Positions 22,211-34,016 of a stretch of DNA of 64,000 bases are shown piece by piece. A program made the position numbers and the translations under genes. The notes beneath the pieces were generated by a model that worked only from the letters and a program-made list of their open reading frames with translations, had not been told where the DNA came from and did no database searches. The first letter of the stretch is position 1, and each line of letters opens with the position of its first letter. This DNA comes from Laccaria trichodermophora (Eukaryota; Basidiomycota; Agaricomycetes; Agaricales; Hydnangiaceae): positions 434,001 to 498,000 of the forward strand of contig JACTVC010000001.1 in assembly GCA_018417955.1 (NCBI GenBank), read 5' to 3'.

Positions 22211-23060
22211 CTAAGTACCGCCTTCGTCCCCACCACCGCCTTCGTCTCCGCCACTTTCATCACCTCCATCATCAGTGTCTGAGGCCGTCAGAAATCTAAA
22301 CTCTTTCATGTCTGCCACCGAGGAGCCCTTGACAATCTCCATCGACGCCCACGCGAAACGAGCATAGAGAGCTTCATGAGACAATGTGTTTTTGTGATCT
22401 GATTATTCAAACGTTGTGATATAGTTGGGCACTTTGAGTGGGTTTGAGGAAATGAACAACGAGTTGACCAAGTTTTAGGACGATAACAAATCCCGCCTGA
22501 TCAAATAAGCCCAAGTGTAGATCCCACCGAAGAGTGAAGAGGTTGCTGGAGCTGTTTATGAGTGAAAGTTGGTCACCACTTAGGTAGACATGCATATTAT
22601 TTTGATACAGCTGACAAGATGCCAGGTCGGCGATAAACCTATATCGAGGACAAGCATTTTGCATACCCATTTCTTGTTATTCTTGAGAAATGGACAGTAG
22701 CAAGGCAATCCTGCGATTCCCATACGTGTCTCGGTTTTCGCTTATTGCAGTCCAATTTGAAGGCCAAACGCCAGTCATTTCATTGGGGGGCTCGGCCTCC
22801 CAGGCAGGGAGTTGTGCATGCGGAAATTCACAGCAAGAAAAATCACAGCATATTGGGTATAGTGCTTCAGATTTTTGGGAACTGATATGGTAGCAACATA
22901 TCCCGAGGGGCATAATTGAATTCAGGTCATCATTTATGCGTCCATGAGCATGGCGATCACGAGAAGTGGAGAGATAGCCATCCTCATTACAGGCCAGTAT
23001 CTGACATGCGGTGATTGCGGTTCCATAGATAATACCAAAGATAGGAGGACGCCAGTCAAG
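22211..23060 (-). pseudogene. Decayed fungal HNH-nuclease-like protein
   Basis: Minus-strand frames form a coherent but broken protein. From about 23060 it reads DWRPPIFGIIYGTAITAC, ACNEDGYLSTSRDRHAHGR, MPLGICCYHI, YPICCDFSCCEFPHAQLP and NWTAISENRDTYGN. A TAA at 22677-22679 interrupts SISQE and QEMGMQNACPRY in the same frame. Then come SNLFTLRWDLHLGLFDQAGF and LVVHFLKPTQSAQLYHNV, which match the N...L..D.H.LFD and VVHFLRP pattern of Agaricomycete HNH-domain proteins. A second break (TGA at 22407-22409 plus a frame change) precedes DHKNTLSHEALYARFAWAS, the usual end of that family, and an acidic Gly-rich tail to 22211. The family assignment is from memory of the pattern and moderate. No start codon or intact first HNH half is visible. 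Confidence 0.5.
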
Positions 23061-23325
23061 AGTGGGAAGGAAAAGTGGGAAGGCTTAGAAAAGGAATTGG
23101 CTAGATGCCAAAACTGAACAAAAGTTAGATGGGATGGGGGTCCGTCCGGAGCTACGCTGATCTATGGCCGTTGTCGAATAGCAATTCTTGCTGCAGTATC
23201 AGGAGCTGGCGATTGACTTGTAGAAGGCTTCAAATTCCAATCATGCCTCTATGGTAGTCGGGAACTGCGATGTCACACCAGGTCACACCAGCATCCACCA
23301 CTCTACCATCTTTCAACTAAACTTG

Positions 23326-26282
23326 ATGCTTGCTTGCAAACGTAAACGCCCTTCTTACGATGATGATTTGGATAAGCGACGGGACGAAAACATAGATATT
23401 TCCTCTGCCCTGATGGGAAAAAAACCAAAGACGGGACAAGCTCACGGTGACGAAGATGAAGACCTCCTAAGACTCATCAAGGCATCCATTACAAAACGAG
23501 ATGTAAAAGAGGGTACACAAGTCGTGAAAATGGCTAAAGGTAAATCAAAAATGGGCAAAGGGGAAGTTGGAGGGGGAAGCTTTCAGAGCATGGGTTATTT
23601 AAGTTTTTCTGCTTTTGAAAAGTGTCCTAAAGCGTATCACAGGCCTACATGCATCTCTTCTCCGTTCCCTAACCCTTCAAGGCTACCGAATTCCAACTCC
23701 AATACAGCGTCTCTCAATACCAGCCCTTCTCGCGGATCCACCGCGAGATCTTGTCGGTATGGCTCGGACAGGTTCAGGCAAATCTTTGGCGTATATGGTG
23801 CCTCTTGTGCAAAGGCTCAATGGCCGACATTCCAGCAGTTTTGGCGCCAGAGCTCTTATTTTGCTTCCAACGCGTGAGTTGGCTCTACAGGTCTTGAAAG
23901 TTGGCAAGGAATTGGCCCGAGGATGGCAAAGCCAAGGCGATCATGCTGGAGATAAAGATAAAGATGAAGGGAGCTCTTTGAAAGGTCAAAATTTAAGGTG
24001 GGGCCTTGTTGTCGGTGGCGAGGGTCTGGACGAGCAGTTTGAAATGGTTACAAGCAATCCGGATATGTGAGTTTGACACTGCCATCAACAAGTACACATT
24101 CTCATATTGTTATCTTAGCATAATAGCGACTCCAGGACGACTACTGCACCTCATCGTTGAGATGAATCTTGATTTGAGATCAGTCCAATATGTCGTGTTT
24201 GACGAAGCGGATCGCCTTTTTGAAATGGGGTTTGAAACGTCCTTGAATGAAATTCTTCATCGTCTTCCTGCATCTCGTCAAACGGTCCTCTTCTCAGCGA
24301 CCCTTCCAAAATCTTTGGTGGAGTTTGCTAAAGCAGGTCTTCAAGATCCCAAACTGGTACGATTGGATGCTGAAAGCAAGATCAGCTCGGATTTGAAGAT
24401 GGCCTTTTTCTCCGTAAAACACACCGAAAAGGATGCTTGTCTCCTAACACTCTTACGCAACGTCATCAAAGTTCCCTTCGGAGCCAGCAATGTTGAACTT
24501 GATACCAACGTTTCGGACAAAAAACGTAAAGGGAAATCTAAACATCCGGAACAGTTCACTGCTCCTCATCAAACGCTTATTTTCGCTGCAACAAAACATC
24601 ATGTGGAATATCTTCTGAATTTATTGACCACAGCAGGTTACGCTGTATCTCATATATATGGTTCCCTCGACCAAACAGCTCGTTCAATCCAAATGGATCA
24701 GTTTCGTCGCGGACTCACCAACATTCTGGTTGTCACAGATGTCGCCGCTCGTGGTATAGACATCCCCGTATTGGAAAATGTCATCAATTATGATTTCCCG
24801 CAGGGCGCAAGGGTTTTCGTTCATCGCGTTGGGCGTACTGCCAGAGCTGGACGGCAAGGATGGGCTTGGTCTTTCATAACCAATCCTGAACTACCTTTCT
24901 TGCTCGACCTTCAATTGTTCTTAGGTCGACCACTCGTTAGTGACATTTCCACGGATGGAGGCGACCAAATTTATACGGAAGCGCTGGTCCTGGGGACATT
25001 CCAGCGTGACGCCATCGACGACGAGGTGGAATACCTCAGGTCTCTCGACAGTGTCAACCATAGCCTGTCGACCCTTCGGGAAGTCATGAAGCGGGGTCAA
25101 GCCATGTATGAACGCAGTAAGGGAAAGGCAAGCCCTCAGAGTTATAAACGAGCAAAGGAGATGATGAAAGACTCAAAGTGGATGCTTGCTGGATCAGATT
25201 CTGGCATACATCCTGTCCTTCTTCGAGGCACAGACGCAGACCAGAAAAGGAAGATCGAGGAAGCAAGAAAAAATTTGCTGCGCACCGTCAACTCGTTCAG
25301 TCCTTCCGAAACCGTCTTTGAACTCGGTTCGAAGGGAAGCTCCGCCAACGCTGGCCTGATGAAAGAACGACGCAAGGCGTTAGAGAGATGCGCTGAGAGA
25401 ACTTCATTGTCTGCCAGCAAGGTTGAGGCCGAATCGGAACAAGATAACTCCACATCCAATCAACATGTTGAAATGGCAGATGAAGACGATATCGCCGTAT
25501 GACTCCCTTCCTTTTCTCATAAATATCTCTCAAATGTCTGTTCAGGCTGTTTTCAATGATTCTGATAAGAGGCAGGGTTACCGAGACGAAGAATTTTATA
25601 TGTCTCATTATCAAAAAGACGCCATGACTGAAAAAGGGTTGGCCTAGCTTTTATATCTACCCAACTCATTGATTGATTTGTTTTTAGTTATTCCCTGACG
25701 GACGGAGCATCTTCGTTCGCCAAACAAGCTCAAAAGATCTCATTCCAGTTAGAGGGAGATGAGGGTGGTGCTGCAGCGCGAAAAAATCAGCTCAACTGGG
25801 ATAAGAAAAAGAAAAGGTTCATTAAAGGAGATGGCGTTGGCGCCGACAACGTGAAAATGGTGAGGACGGAAAATGGGACACGGCTCCCAGCGACATACCG
25901 TAGTGGCCGTTTCGACGAATGGAAAGCCAAAAATCGAGTATCTCTGCCTCGCATTGGTGAGCAAGAAAACAGCGCAACGGTTGGACGTAGACCTGCCGGC
26001 CAAAAGTTCAAACACAACAAGATTGTCGCTCCGAAACAGTTGGACAAGCTCAGCTTGACTTACGAGCGCAAAGTCAGACAACTGAAAAAGAAAGAAGAAA
26101 CCGATGGAACCCCATCACGACCAGAAAAACTTGGAAGAAGCCGATACGGAGGAAAATCCTACGGACGCGTGAAAACGGAACTCAAGTCAAGTGAACAAAT
26201 CCGGAAAGACAGAAAGAACTCAGAACGGCGGAAGGCGAAAAATGCTAGGCCATCTCGTGGTAGCAAGAACGGACGACGTTAG
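23326..26282 (+). CDS. DBP10: ATP-dependent DEAD-box RNA helicase Dbp10
   Basis: The Q-motif region (GGGSFQSMG joined to LHASLLRSLTLQGYRIPTPIQ) is followed by motif I ARTGSGKS, PTRELALQ, TPGRLLH, VFDEADRLFEMGF, SATLP, LVVTDVAARGIDIP and HRVGRTARAG. The C-terminus carries the Dbp10 extension with YRDEEFYMSHYQ and a basic tail ending RPSRGSKNGRR. Dbp10 acts in nucleolar 60S ribosome assembly. Introns verified by frame include one inside the Q motif, one after SNPDM, one after DDIA and one after TEKG. I chose the start MLACKRKRPSYDDD at 23326; an in-frame ATG at 23251 is also possible. The gene converges on the tRNA-guanine transglycosylase gene, 57 bp apart. The protein is complete and all helicase motifs are intact. 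Confidence 0.95.
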
Positions 26283-26339
26283 TTGTGGTTAAGGGTTGTG
26301 GTGAAGGATTTATTGCATTGGGCTATTACCGGCTGGGTA

Positions 26340-28129
26340 TCATGGAGACTTTGCATATTCCCATTTTGCACCCTTGCCAGGCACGACGTTGGCGGGATTG
26401 TTTTCTAGCAGATCAACCCCCACAGACCGAAGGGCGTTGACACACCACTCAGGATAACCTGTGTCACCGAAGTAGTTCCAAAAAAATGAACGTAAGTAAT
26501 CGGGAAATGCCCCAGCGATAATAGCGGAGCGTGCGCGGCCCATAACTTGCGCCTGGAACACTATGTTGTGTATGGTGAGGGCTGGTGAACGAAATTAGGA
26601 TGGGCAGGCTCCACGAGCTAAAATCTCATTACCATGAGCAGCCACTGTTTCATGCGTGACGATGTGATGTAGCATGGCGCGCGATGTTTTCTCAGAGCAA
26701 GTAGGACAGGGACATGCTTCGTCGATTGGCCCGAAATCTTGGGCATGTTTGCTTAGCTCTGTAAATGGACCTCAGCACGACTGTACGTGTCTGATTCGAG
26801 CTTCTCACTGAGGTTGAGAGGTCCCTGGTGGGTCAGAGCGACTCCAAAGCGAGCAGTCCGCGTCGGAAAAACACAGTCTGCCTGAAACACTATGAGAAAG
26901 AGAGGTAGGGATGAAACACAATCTCACCATGTCTACCCCAAGAGCGACACAGACGAGGAGGTCTGAAGGTGATGATTTAAACAGTTGTTGACCGCTGTAT
27001 TGTCAATCGCACCTTCAGCAAAGCCAATGCCCATGGAGTAGCGAGGTCCTGTGAGCGCGGTAAGCTAGGAGATCAGCGAACACCAACCGCTTACTTTCTT
27101 CGGGGAGCTTATCCGCACATTGCTTGATTCTGTGCTCCACTTAGCTTGTTTGGAATCACAAGAGAATCTTTCTTACATGCGCCAGAATGTATCTGGATCG
27201 CCCTCTATGAGAAGGTTGACGTTGTTAATAATTTGAATTCACCTTTCTCCTCACCCCCGCTAAGACCACCAATTGCATATCCAGCAACTCCGTCTCTCCG
27301 TTCAATCATCTCATCTAAGCATCGATCTCGAAGAGCAGGGTCGAGACCCCCTTGAACAATGGCAAATAGGTTCTGGGTGTCTTTTTTTCCTGACTGCTCG
27401 TGTTGCCTGATGCATCTGTCAAGCCATCTCACAGATCGCTCCATAGCCTCCCCCACTCGTGGGCCAGTCGTCAAACTTGAAACTGGCCGTCAAATTAGCA
27501 CAACCCGTTCAAGATTAAGAAATGACTGACCTACATCGTCAAGTTGCATAATGATGTCCGCACCAATGGCATGTTGAATGGATATACTTTCTTCTGGCTA
27601 CCTTGACGGTCGGTGATCGAAAATAATTGTCTCATATGAAACTGCTCACAGTAAGCATCGTCGGTTCACCGGTGAAAGGGCTGGCGAACAGGGCGCCCTC
27701 TTCAGTTATCGTTGTAAATTTGCTCAGCGAAACAAGCTGAAATCCTCCGCTATCCTGTCAAAAGGAAACACAATTAAAATTACAGCATCAACAAGAATGC
27801 ATAGTAGCGTACGGTCAGCAAGTTCCTATGCCATCCCTGAAATTTGTGGGCCCCTCCTGCCTCGTTTAAGACTTTCAATCCAGGGCGCAGGTTTAAGTGA
27901 TAGGTGTTATTTAGGATAAGGGTCACGCCGAGAAGCTCTACTTGCTGAGGGGTTAGGCCTTTGATTGCTGCTTGTGTCGCCACAGGCATGAATGTTGGAA
28001 GCATGGTTACTCCATCTTCAAGAAAAATCAAGAGAGTTCTGTCGATCGAGAGCAATGCTTACGAGCAAGTGTCATCCGCGAGACGCGAGCTTTCGTCGTA
28101 TGGCACTTCGCGATGATCTCGAATTGCAT
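26340..28129 (-). CDS. Queuine tRNA-ribosyltransferase catalytic subunit
   Basis: The start [19 protein letters not shown] is at 28127-28129. A short intron leads to [20 protein letters not shown]. The active-site segments are [10 protein letters not shown] (general-base Asp), [19 protein letters not shown] and [16 protein letters not shown] (nucleophilic Asp). Zinc ligands are CPCPTC and the histidine in HHIVTHET. It ends EYAKSP at 26340. The enzyme swaps guanine-34 of GUN-anticodon tRNAs for queuine; in eukaryotes it works as a dimer with QTRT2, which is not in the window. Queuine must be salvaged from outside, since eukaryotes do not make it. About seven short introns break the gene. It is head-to-head with the TM9 gene, 190 bp apart. 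Confidence 0.94.
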
Positions 28130-28319
28130 TGCTATGCGGCCTAGATAATTACTTCTTGCCAGAATTAATACTTAATTTGGGGAAGGAAGAGCTTGATGAG
28201 GCTTCAGGCGGGATGAGGTTTGACTCTGAATGCGTCAACACGTGACATAATTCAAGTTGTCCAGCACTTCGACAACAGGTCAAGTTTCAACAGCCTGCTG
28301 CTCATCGCTGATCCCCGCA

Positions 28320-31148
28320 ATGCGCTCCCGCTTTCTGGCTGTCATATGGCTTTATATTGTTCCTACCATTACGGCTTTCTATCTGCCAGGCGCCGCTCCC
28401 CGCAACTATGTCGAGGGTGAAAAGGTCGACATCTTTGTGAATGCCCTCACACCCATGCTTACTGGAAGCAATGATGCAAAATTGGTACCAGTCATTTCTT
28501 GGAATGACGCCCTTTGTCCTGCTTGACTCTCCTCGTAGAAATCTCTCATCAACTGTGAGCAGGCCGCACGCTCAGGCAATGTCGTACCAACTCCTTATTT
28601 CAGATGACTATTATCATCCAAAATTTCATTTCTGTGAGCCTGAAGGAGGGCCAGTGAAGCAGCCCGAGTCACTGGGGTCGATTTTGTTTGGTGATAGAAT
28701 TTTTAACTCCCCGTACAAGGTGAGTCCGTTCACCTGTGGTCTGAGAAGATTTGAGAAGTTTATAAATTTCCTAGATCAATATGCTGCAGAAAAATGGCAC
28801 CTGCGAGACACTCTGTGTAGTTCCCAATGTAACAGGAGAGGAAGCAAAGTTCATTAATGACCGGATCCGAGAAGACTATGCTCTTAACTGGCTCGTCGAC
28901 GGACTCCCGGCTGCCGAGATGAAAATTGACCTGCGGAATAACGACTTATTTTTTGACATGGGGTTTAACCTCGGAGATAATGAAGGTCCACGCCAGAATT
29001 TGCCGACGATGAACAATCACTACGAAATTGTTTTGAGGTAAGCCACGACCTTCCTTCAAATCTGACGTATAAATGACCATGTTCAGATATCACAAGCCTA
29101 CTCCAGACACATTCCGCATCGTTGGAGTTCTCGTATGGCCTGCGAGGTTTGTCGTCCATTTTATACATTTAACGCCATCCTGTCTGATAATGTCAATTAG
29201 CATAGGTGGTCCTCAAGACTCTGCCGCAAGCTGCGACCCAGCTGTTCCCCTAATTTTGAGTGAGGACCATAGCCAACCCATTCGTTATAGCTATCGTGTT
29301 ACCTGGAATGTGAGTGAATGCAAATAGCAGAAATTCCTGATATCAATGCACCTCTTTTTTCAGGAATCCGATACACCATGGGTAGGTTTTGAATTGTCTT
29401 GCGAAAGTCTTTTCCTTGAACTCGTTTTGTTTTTAGGCAACTCGATGGGATAATTATCTTCACATTTTTGATCCCCGGATTCACTGGTTCAGTCTCATTA
29501 ACTCGCTTGTCATCGTCGTGTTTCTCTGCGTGATGGTATCAATGATTCTGATCCGTAGTGTTACTCGTGATGTATACCTGTTTGCGTTAAATTTGTCCAC
29601 ATTTATGGCTCACTCGATCTCCAGATATCTCGGTACAACGCCATCGATCTCAGTGTAAGTCTTTCCTCGTTGCTCTCGAGGTGTATCCACTCAAGCACTC
29701 GCAGGAGGATGTTCAAGAAGATTGGGGATGGAAGTTGGTTCATGGAGAAGTTTTCCGCACTCCTACAAATCCCCTAATCCTTTCTGTCATGGTTGGGAAT
29801 GGTTCTCAGCTATGCGCGATGGTCGCGGTTACTCTAGGTCAGGCAGCTGTGCATAAATTAGGGCGCGCACTAAAATTCTCCCAGTATTCGCACTTTTGGG
29901 CTTCCTCTCGCCTTCCAATCGAGGTTCGCTCGCAACTGTAATGATGGTGTGCTGGACTCTCTTTGGCGGGTATGTCAATGCTCTGTTGTCCCATACCTAT
30001 CTCAACAAACTTTGTCCAGGATCGGAGGGTATTTTTCTAGTCGTGTTTATGCTTCTTTAGGTGGCACCAATCGAAGAAAACTTGCTTTCTTGACTGCTAC
30101 CATCTTACCAGTGTATGTTTTTGTTGGAAAGCAGGAAAAGTATCTCATTTGTGGTAAACAGCGTTATATTCATTATCGTGTTTCTTCTGAACCTTTTCCT
30201 ACTCACTGCTGGCTCTTCGGGGGCTGTTCCATTTGGTGGGTGTTTTGGCATCTACCTTTCGTTTTTATTTGAATCTCACTACCTTTTTTTTTCAGGTACC
30301 ATGGTGCTTATTATTCTGCTGTGGTTTGGCATCTCCGCACCACTGTCTGCCATTGGGTCATACTTTGGTTCAAAGCATGGGGTATGCTAACATTACAATT
30401 CTCTTTTAAAACCGTCGTTAAATTTCCCTACAGGGTATACGTCACCCCGTACGCGTTCACCAAATCCCTCGCCAAATTCCCCCTGGACCTAAATACCTCA
30501 AACCATGGGTAAGATAATCATCATACCTTAAAGTTCTCCTCGAAAGGTTATATGCTATTGATTGACAGATCGCGGCTTTGCTAAGTGGTATTCTCCCTTT
30601 TGGTTCGCCTTTTCATATATCAACCTTTCTTGAACTCAACTTTAACACCTAGGCGCTGCATTCGTTGAGCTGTACTTCGTACTTTCGAGTCTCTTCGCCT
30701 CCCGCGCGTACTATGCATTTGGGTTCTTGGCGTTGACAGCAGGCGTTGTCTCCCTAACGACAGCCACGGTGACCATCCTTTTCACATATTTCATCCTTTG
30801 TGCCGAAGAGTACAGGTATGGGAACTTCTGTTTGCGCTTCCCCTATCCTGATCTTATGTTTGTGCAGGTGGCATTGGCGATCGTTCCTTATTGGTGGTGG
30901 AAGTGCATTCTGGGTCATAGCATACGGGATATTCTATTGGGCATCTCGGCTTTCGCTCGACTCTCTATCAAGCGTCGCCCTCTACCTTGGATACCTGTTC
31001 CTTATTGCTCTGCTCGACTTTTTGATCACAGGTAAGCCTCCATCTCCCTGGCCTGATTCGCCGATTGAGCTAGCATATAGGTACCATTGGGTTCTTGGCA
31101 TCATATTGGGCCGTTCGTAGACTGTACAGTGCCATTCGCATTGATTAG
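28320..31148 (+). CDS. Transmembrane 9 superfamily (EMP70) protein
   Basis: The start MRSRFLAVIWLYIVPTITA is a signal peptide, followed by the EMP70 luminal signature FYLPGAAPRNYVEGEKVDI. Conserved luminal parts include YDYYHPKFHFCEP, LGSILFGDRIFNSPYK and CETLCVVPNVTGEE. The membrane half starts with WFSLINSLVIVVFLCVMV and the loop EDVQEDWGWKLVHGEVFR that marks the family. Eight further hydrophobic helices follow, among them the segments around RKLAFLTATILP and GTMVLIILLWFGISAPLSAI. A cytosolic loop HPVRVHQIPRQIPPGP precedes the last four. It ends SAIRID with TAG at 31146-31148. These are Golgi/endosomal nine-helix proteins that help sort other membrane proteins and support nutrient sensing and adhesion in yeast. 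More than ten short introns are present. Confidence 0.93.
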
Positions 31149-31226
31149 AGCCCGAGATTCGTGTACACATATTCGTGAGCCAAAAGATAGAAATTTCGGG
31201 TCATCCTTCGGGTCATCCTCGACGCA

Positions 31227-33020
31227 TCAAGAGGTTTCCAGAATCAAAATGCAAATTTTGTCTTTCCCGGCTCGGATAATGGCAACTCGTCCGTCGATGA
31301 GATGTTCGATTGAGATATGCGTTTGAATATCGGGAACAACGATGTCGTTCACGTACAGGCCTCGTGATGCAACCAGTGCCCGCGCAGCGGCTATTCAAGT
31401 AAAATGGCAATGAGATGGAGTCTGGTAGGGAGACCAGCACGTACAATTAGAGGAAGCGAGCCCATGCCTGCTTGCTAGTTTATAAATGGGCGTCGCTCTC
31501 ATCTCCTCCTCAGAAACCAGAACAAGTCGTGTATCGTCCTTGAGAGCCAAGAGAATGTCCTTCACTTTGAGGCCAGTATAATCCGACTCAAAGAAAAGAC
31601 CCGTCATCGTCTCCGCGTTTACCAGCCCGTCGGCTGATGTTCGTAAGTTCAAAGATATATTTCGCTAAAAAAATAACTGCTCACGAGTGTGAACCATTTC
31701 TGTCACTTCGGCTGCAAGATGACGCTGAGCAACTCTTTTTTCGGGATGCTCCTGAATGAGAGCATAAGTAAAATTGCTGGCGATATTTGACATGTGGTAC
31801 GAACGACATGAGCCCCCATGACATCTTGGATATCTTGCGAAGTCATCAGTGTAAAAAGGTTCAGGTACCTTTCCACATCTGCATCGGATACTTTCAAGAA
31901 GTACTGAAATGGCGCGTCAGAGTACGAAAACCTAGCGAGGAAAATAAGAGTCACCTGGTAGAAATCAAAAACGCTAGTTTGGTTAGGGTCGAGCCAAATG
32001 GCGTTGCCTGCACTCTTCCCAAACTTCTCTCCAGAGGAAGTAGTCAACAGAGGGGTTGTAATTCCGTATGCTCCTGTGTGACTTGTTGCTGATGCACTAG
32101 GACCATCATCAAGTCGGCCAATGAGCTCCAACCCTGCCAAAATGTTTCCCCATTGATCCGACCCGCCAACTTGGATGGAACATTGATGATGCTTGTAGAG
32201 ATGGTAAAAATCGTAGGCTTGGAGGAGTTGGTAGGTGAATTCTGTAAACGATAAGCCCTGTTGGGAGCTTAACCGTGCTCGCACGCTAGCCGGATAGCAT
32301 GAGATAGATTTAATGAGGAAAAGGCATGGACTCGCACCTCTCCCTGTTTAGCATTGTGTTGACGCGCGCATGGATACCGACAGATTGGAGAAAATCAAGC
32401 ATGGTGAGTTGCGAATGCCATTTTAGATTGCTTTCGACGACAGGAAGAAAGCGCTCTTTCTGCACCGCTCCATGACGCGTTTCTGCGTAGGCCACAGCTC
32501 GGCTAAAAAAGGTCTGCACGCTTTTTTGAAGACATTGAACATTGTTTTCAACCTGTTTGACGTCTGCTAATTGGCGCTCAACCGATCGACCCGAAGGGTC
32601 TCCGACGCGCCCTGTTGCTCCACCTATCTAGCAACACAATACTGTTTATCACGGGGAGTGCTGAAGCGTAGAAGAGCGATGCTCACGAGGGGGATAACTC
32701 TGTGACCACGAAGATGGAAATGGAGAAGGCACATAAGAGGGATAAGGTGCCCAACATGTAATGAGCTTGCAGTAGGATCTATTCCCGCGTATACACCTTG
32801 CGTTGTTTGGAGCGAAACACGAAGGTGATCGCGTCTGTAGGAGGGGTGTCAGCAGAAGGCCTATGAGTGCGAAGGATACATACCTGGTGACATCGTGAAT
32901 GAAGCCTCTGCAAACAAGGTCGTCTAATAGGTCGGGCGGATGGTTAATGACAGAGCTTGTACTAAGCCTGCGTTTGTTATATACTTCAAGTAGAAACCGC
33001 ACAGATCTTCGTGGTATCAT
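31227..33020 (-). CDS. MSY1: Mitochondrial tyrosyl-tRNA synthetase
   Basis: The N-terminus MIPRRSVRFLLEVYNKRRLST is basic and Ser-rich like a mitochondrial presequence. Spliced exons give GVYAGIDPTASSLHVGHL, the class I HIGH-type motif, then LIGGATGRVGDPSGRS and, further on, QVGGSDQWGN. The KFGKSAGNAIWL segment is the KMSKS-type motif of TyrRS. The end (AARALVASRGLYVNDIVV to ILILETS, TGA at 31227-31229) is the S4-like tRNA-binding part. The bacterial-type form fits the mitochondrial rather than the cytosolic enzyme. The downstream gene end is only 78 bp from the TM9 stop, and the start is 137 bp from ribosomal protein S23. Confidence 0.92.
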
Positions 33021-33157
33021 AACAATTAATATATATATATATTATTATTATTCATTATTTTCGGGATATCCCGAGAGCTGTTATAGTTTTCAAACTAAGG
33101 TTTATCGGTCATCGCCATTCTCAATCGACTCCATCCCCATCGCTCTCGACCGCAAGA
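33021..33157. promoter_or_regulatory. Divergent promoter between TyrRS and RPS23
   Basis: This 137-bp gap must serve both genes. It contains an AT-rich stretch at about 33024-33060 with a TA dinucleotide run followed by TTATTATTATT, the kind of nucleosome-poor core seen at strong ribosomal-protein promoters. No specific factor site can be named from sequence alone. Confidence 0.5.
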
Positions 33158-33818
33158 ATGGGCTGTACGTTGTCTATCTTCTTTTGCTCGTCTTTCAGTA
33201 CCTCTAATCTACGCGTTGGGTAGCCAACAAACCTCGTGGACTTCAAGCCGCTCGCAAACTCCGTACCGACCGACGGGAAAATCGCTGGGTTTGTCCAGCA
33301 ATCATCCACTTGTTCAACCATCTCACAACACTGTAAACAGGCAGATAAAGCGTACAAAAAGCGCGCCCTTGGAAACATTTACAAGACCTCGCCTACTGGA
33401 GGTTCCTCGCATGCAAAGGGCATCGTTTTGGAGAAAGTTGGCGTTGAGGCCAAGCAACCCAACTCAGCCATCCGCAAATGTGTCCGTGTGCAGCTGATTA
33501 AGAACGGAAAGAAGGTCACTGCTTTCGTACCGGTGCGTTCACCTCTTTTTTTTGTTTTTTGTTTTGTGCATCCTTAACCTCTTATCCAGAACGATGGTTG
33601 CCTGAACTTTGTCGATGAGAATGACGAGGTTCTCATTTCTGGATTCGGTCGTCGCGGAAAGGCGAAAGGTGATATTCCAGGTGTCCGCTTTAAAGTGGTG
33701 AAGGTTTCTGGTGTCGGCCTTCTGGCTCTATGGAAAGAGAAAAAGGTCCGTGTCGTCTTATTCGAGCCCTACCATGTTGGCCAAACTCTATGTTGCATAG
33801 GAAAAGCCCAGATCATAA
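33158..33818 (+). CDS. RPS23: 40S ribosomal protein S23 (uS12)
   Basis: Five exons. Exon 1 is tiny (ATGGGCT, with donor GTACGT), then comes [29 protein letters not shown] intron leads to [20 protein letters not shown], and the decoding-centre segment [20 protein letters not shown] is intact. After an intron following FVP come [20 protein letters not shown] and [21 protein letters not shown] last intron (GTCCGT to CATAG) leads to EKPRS with TAA at 33816-33818. The protein length is near the usual 145 residues. uS12 sits at the decoding centre of the small subunit and helps set translational accuracy. Reading through the last intron would give a false extended tail. The short first exon is usual for fungal ribosomal-protein genes. 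Confidence 0.97.
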
Positions 33819-34016
33819 ACGCTGGATACTCTTCCTCCTACTATGGCCATGTTGTACTCTTCATCATCCAAAAAATCTATGACATGTTATGTTGAGATAA
33901 ACTTTGGATGAAGCATTAAGCGAGCCTGGCTAGAGAATGTTGCCGTACGCTACAGTGATTTGTATATAAGATCAGCCCAAGATTAGCCAGTGAGATGATT
34001 TATTTGAGGCTTGATT

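Noticed and set aside
33741..33895. Extended C-terminus of ribosomal protein S23 in the unspliced frame
   Set aside because: A GTCCGT to CATAG intron restores the universal EKPRS ending, so the long tail is intronic.
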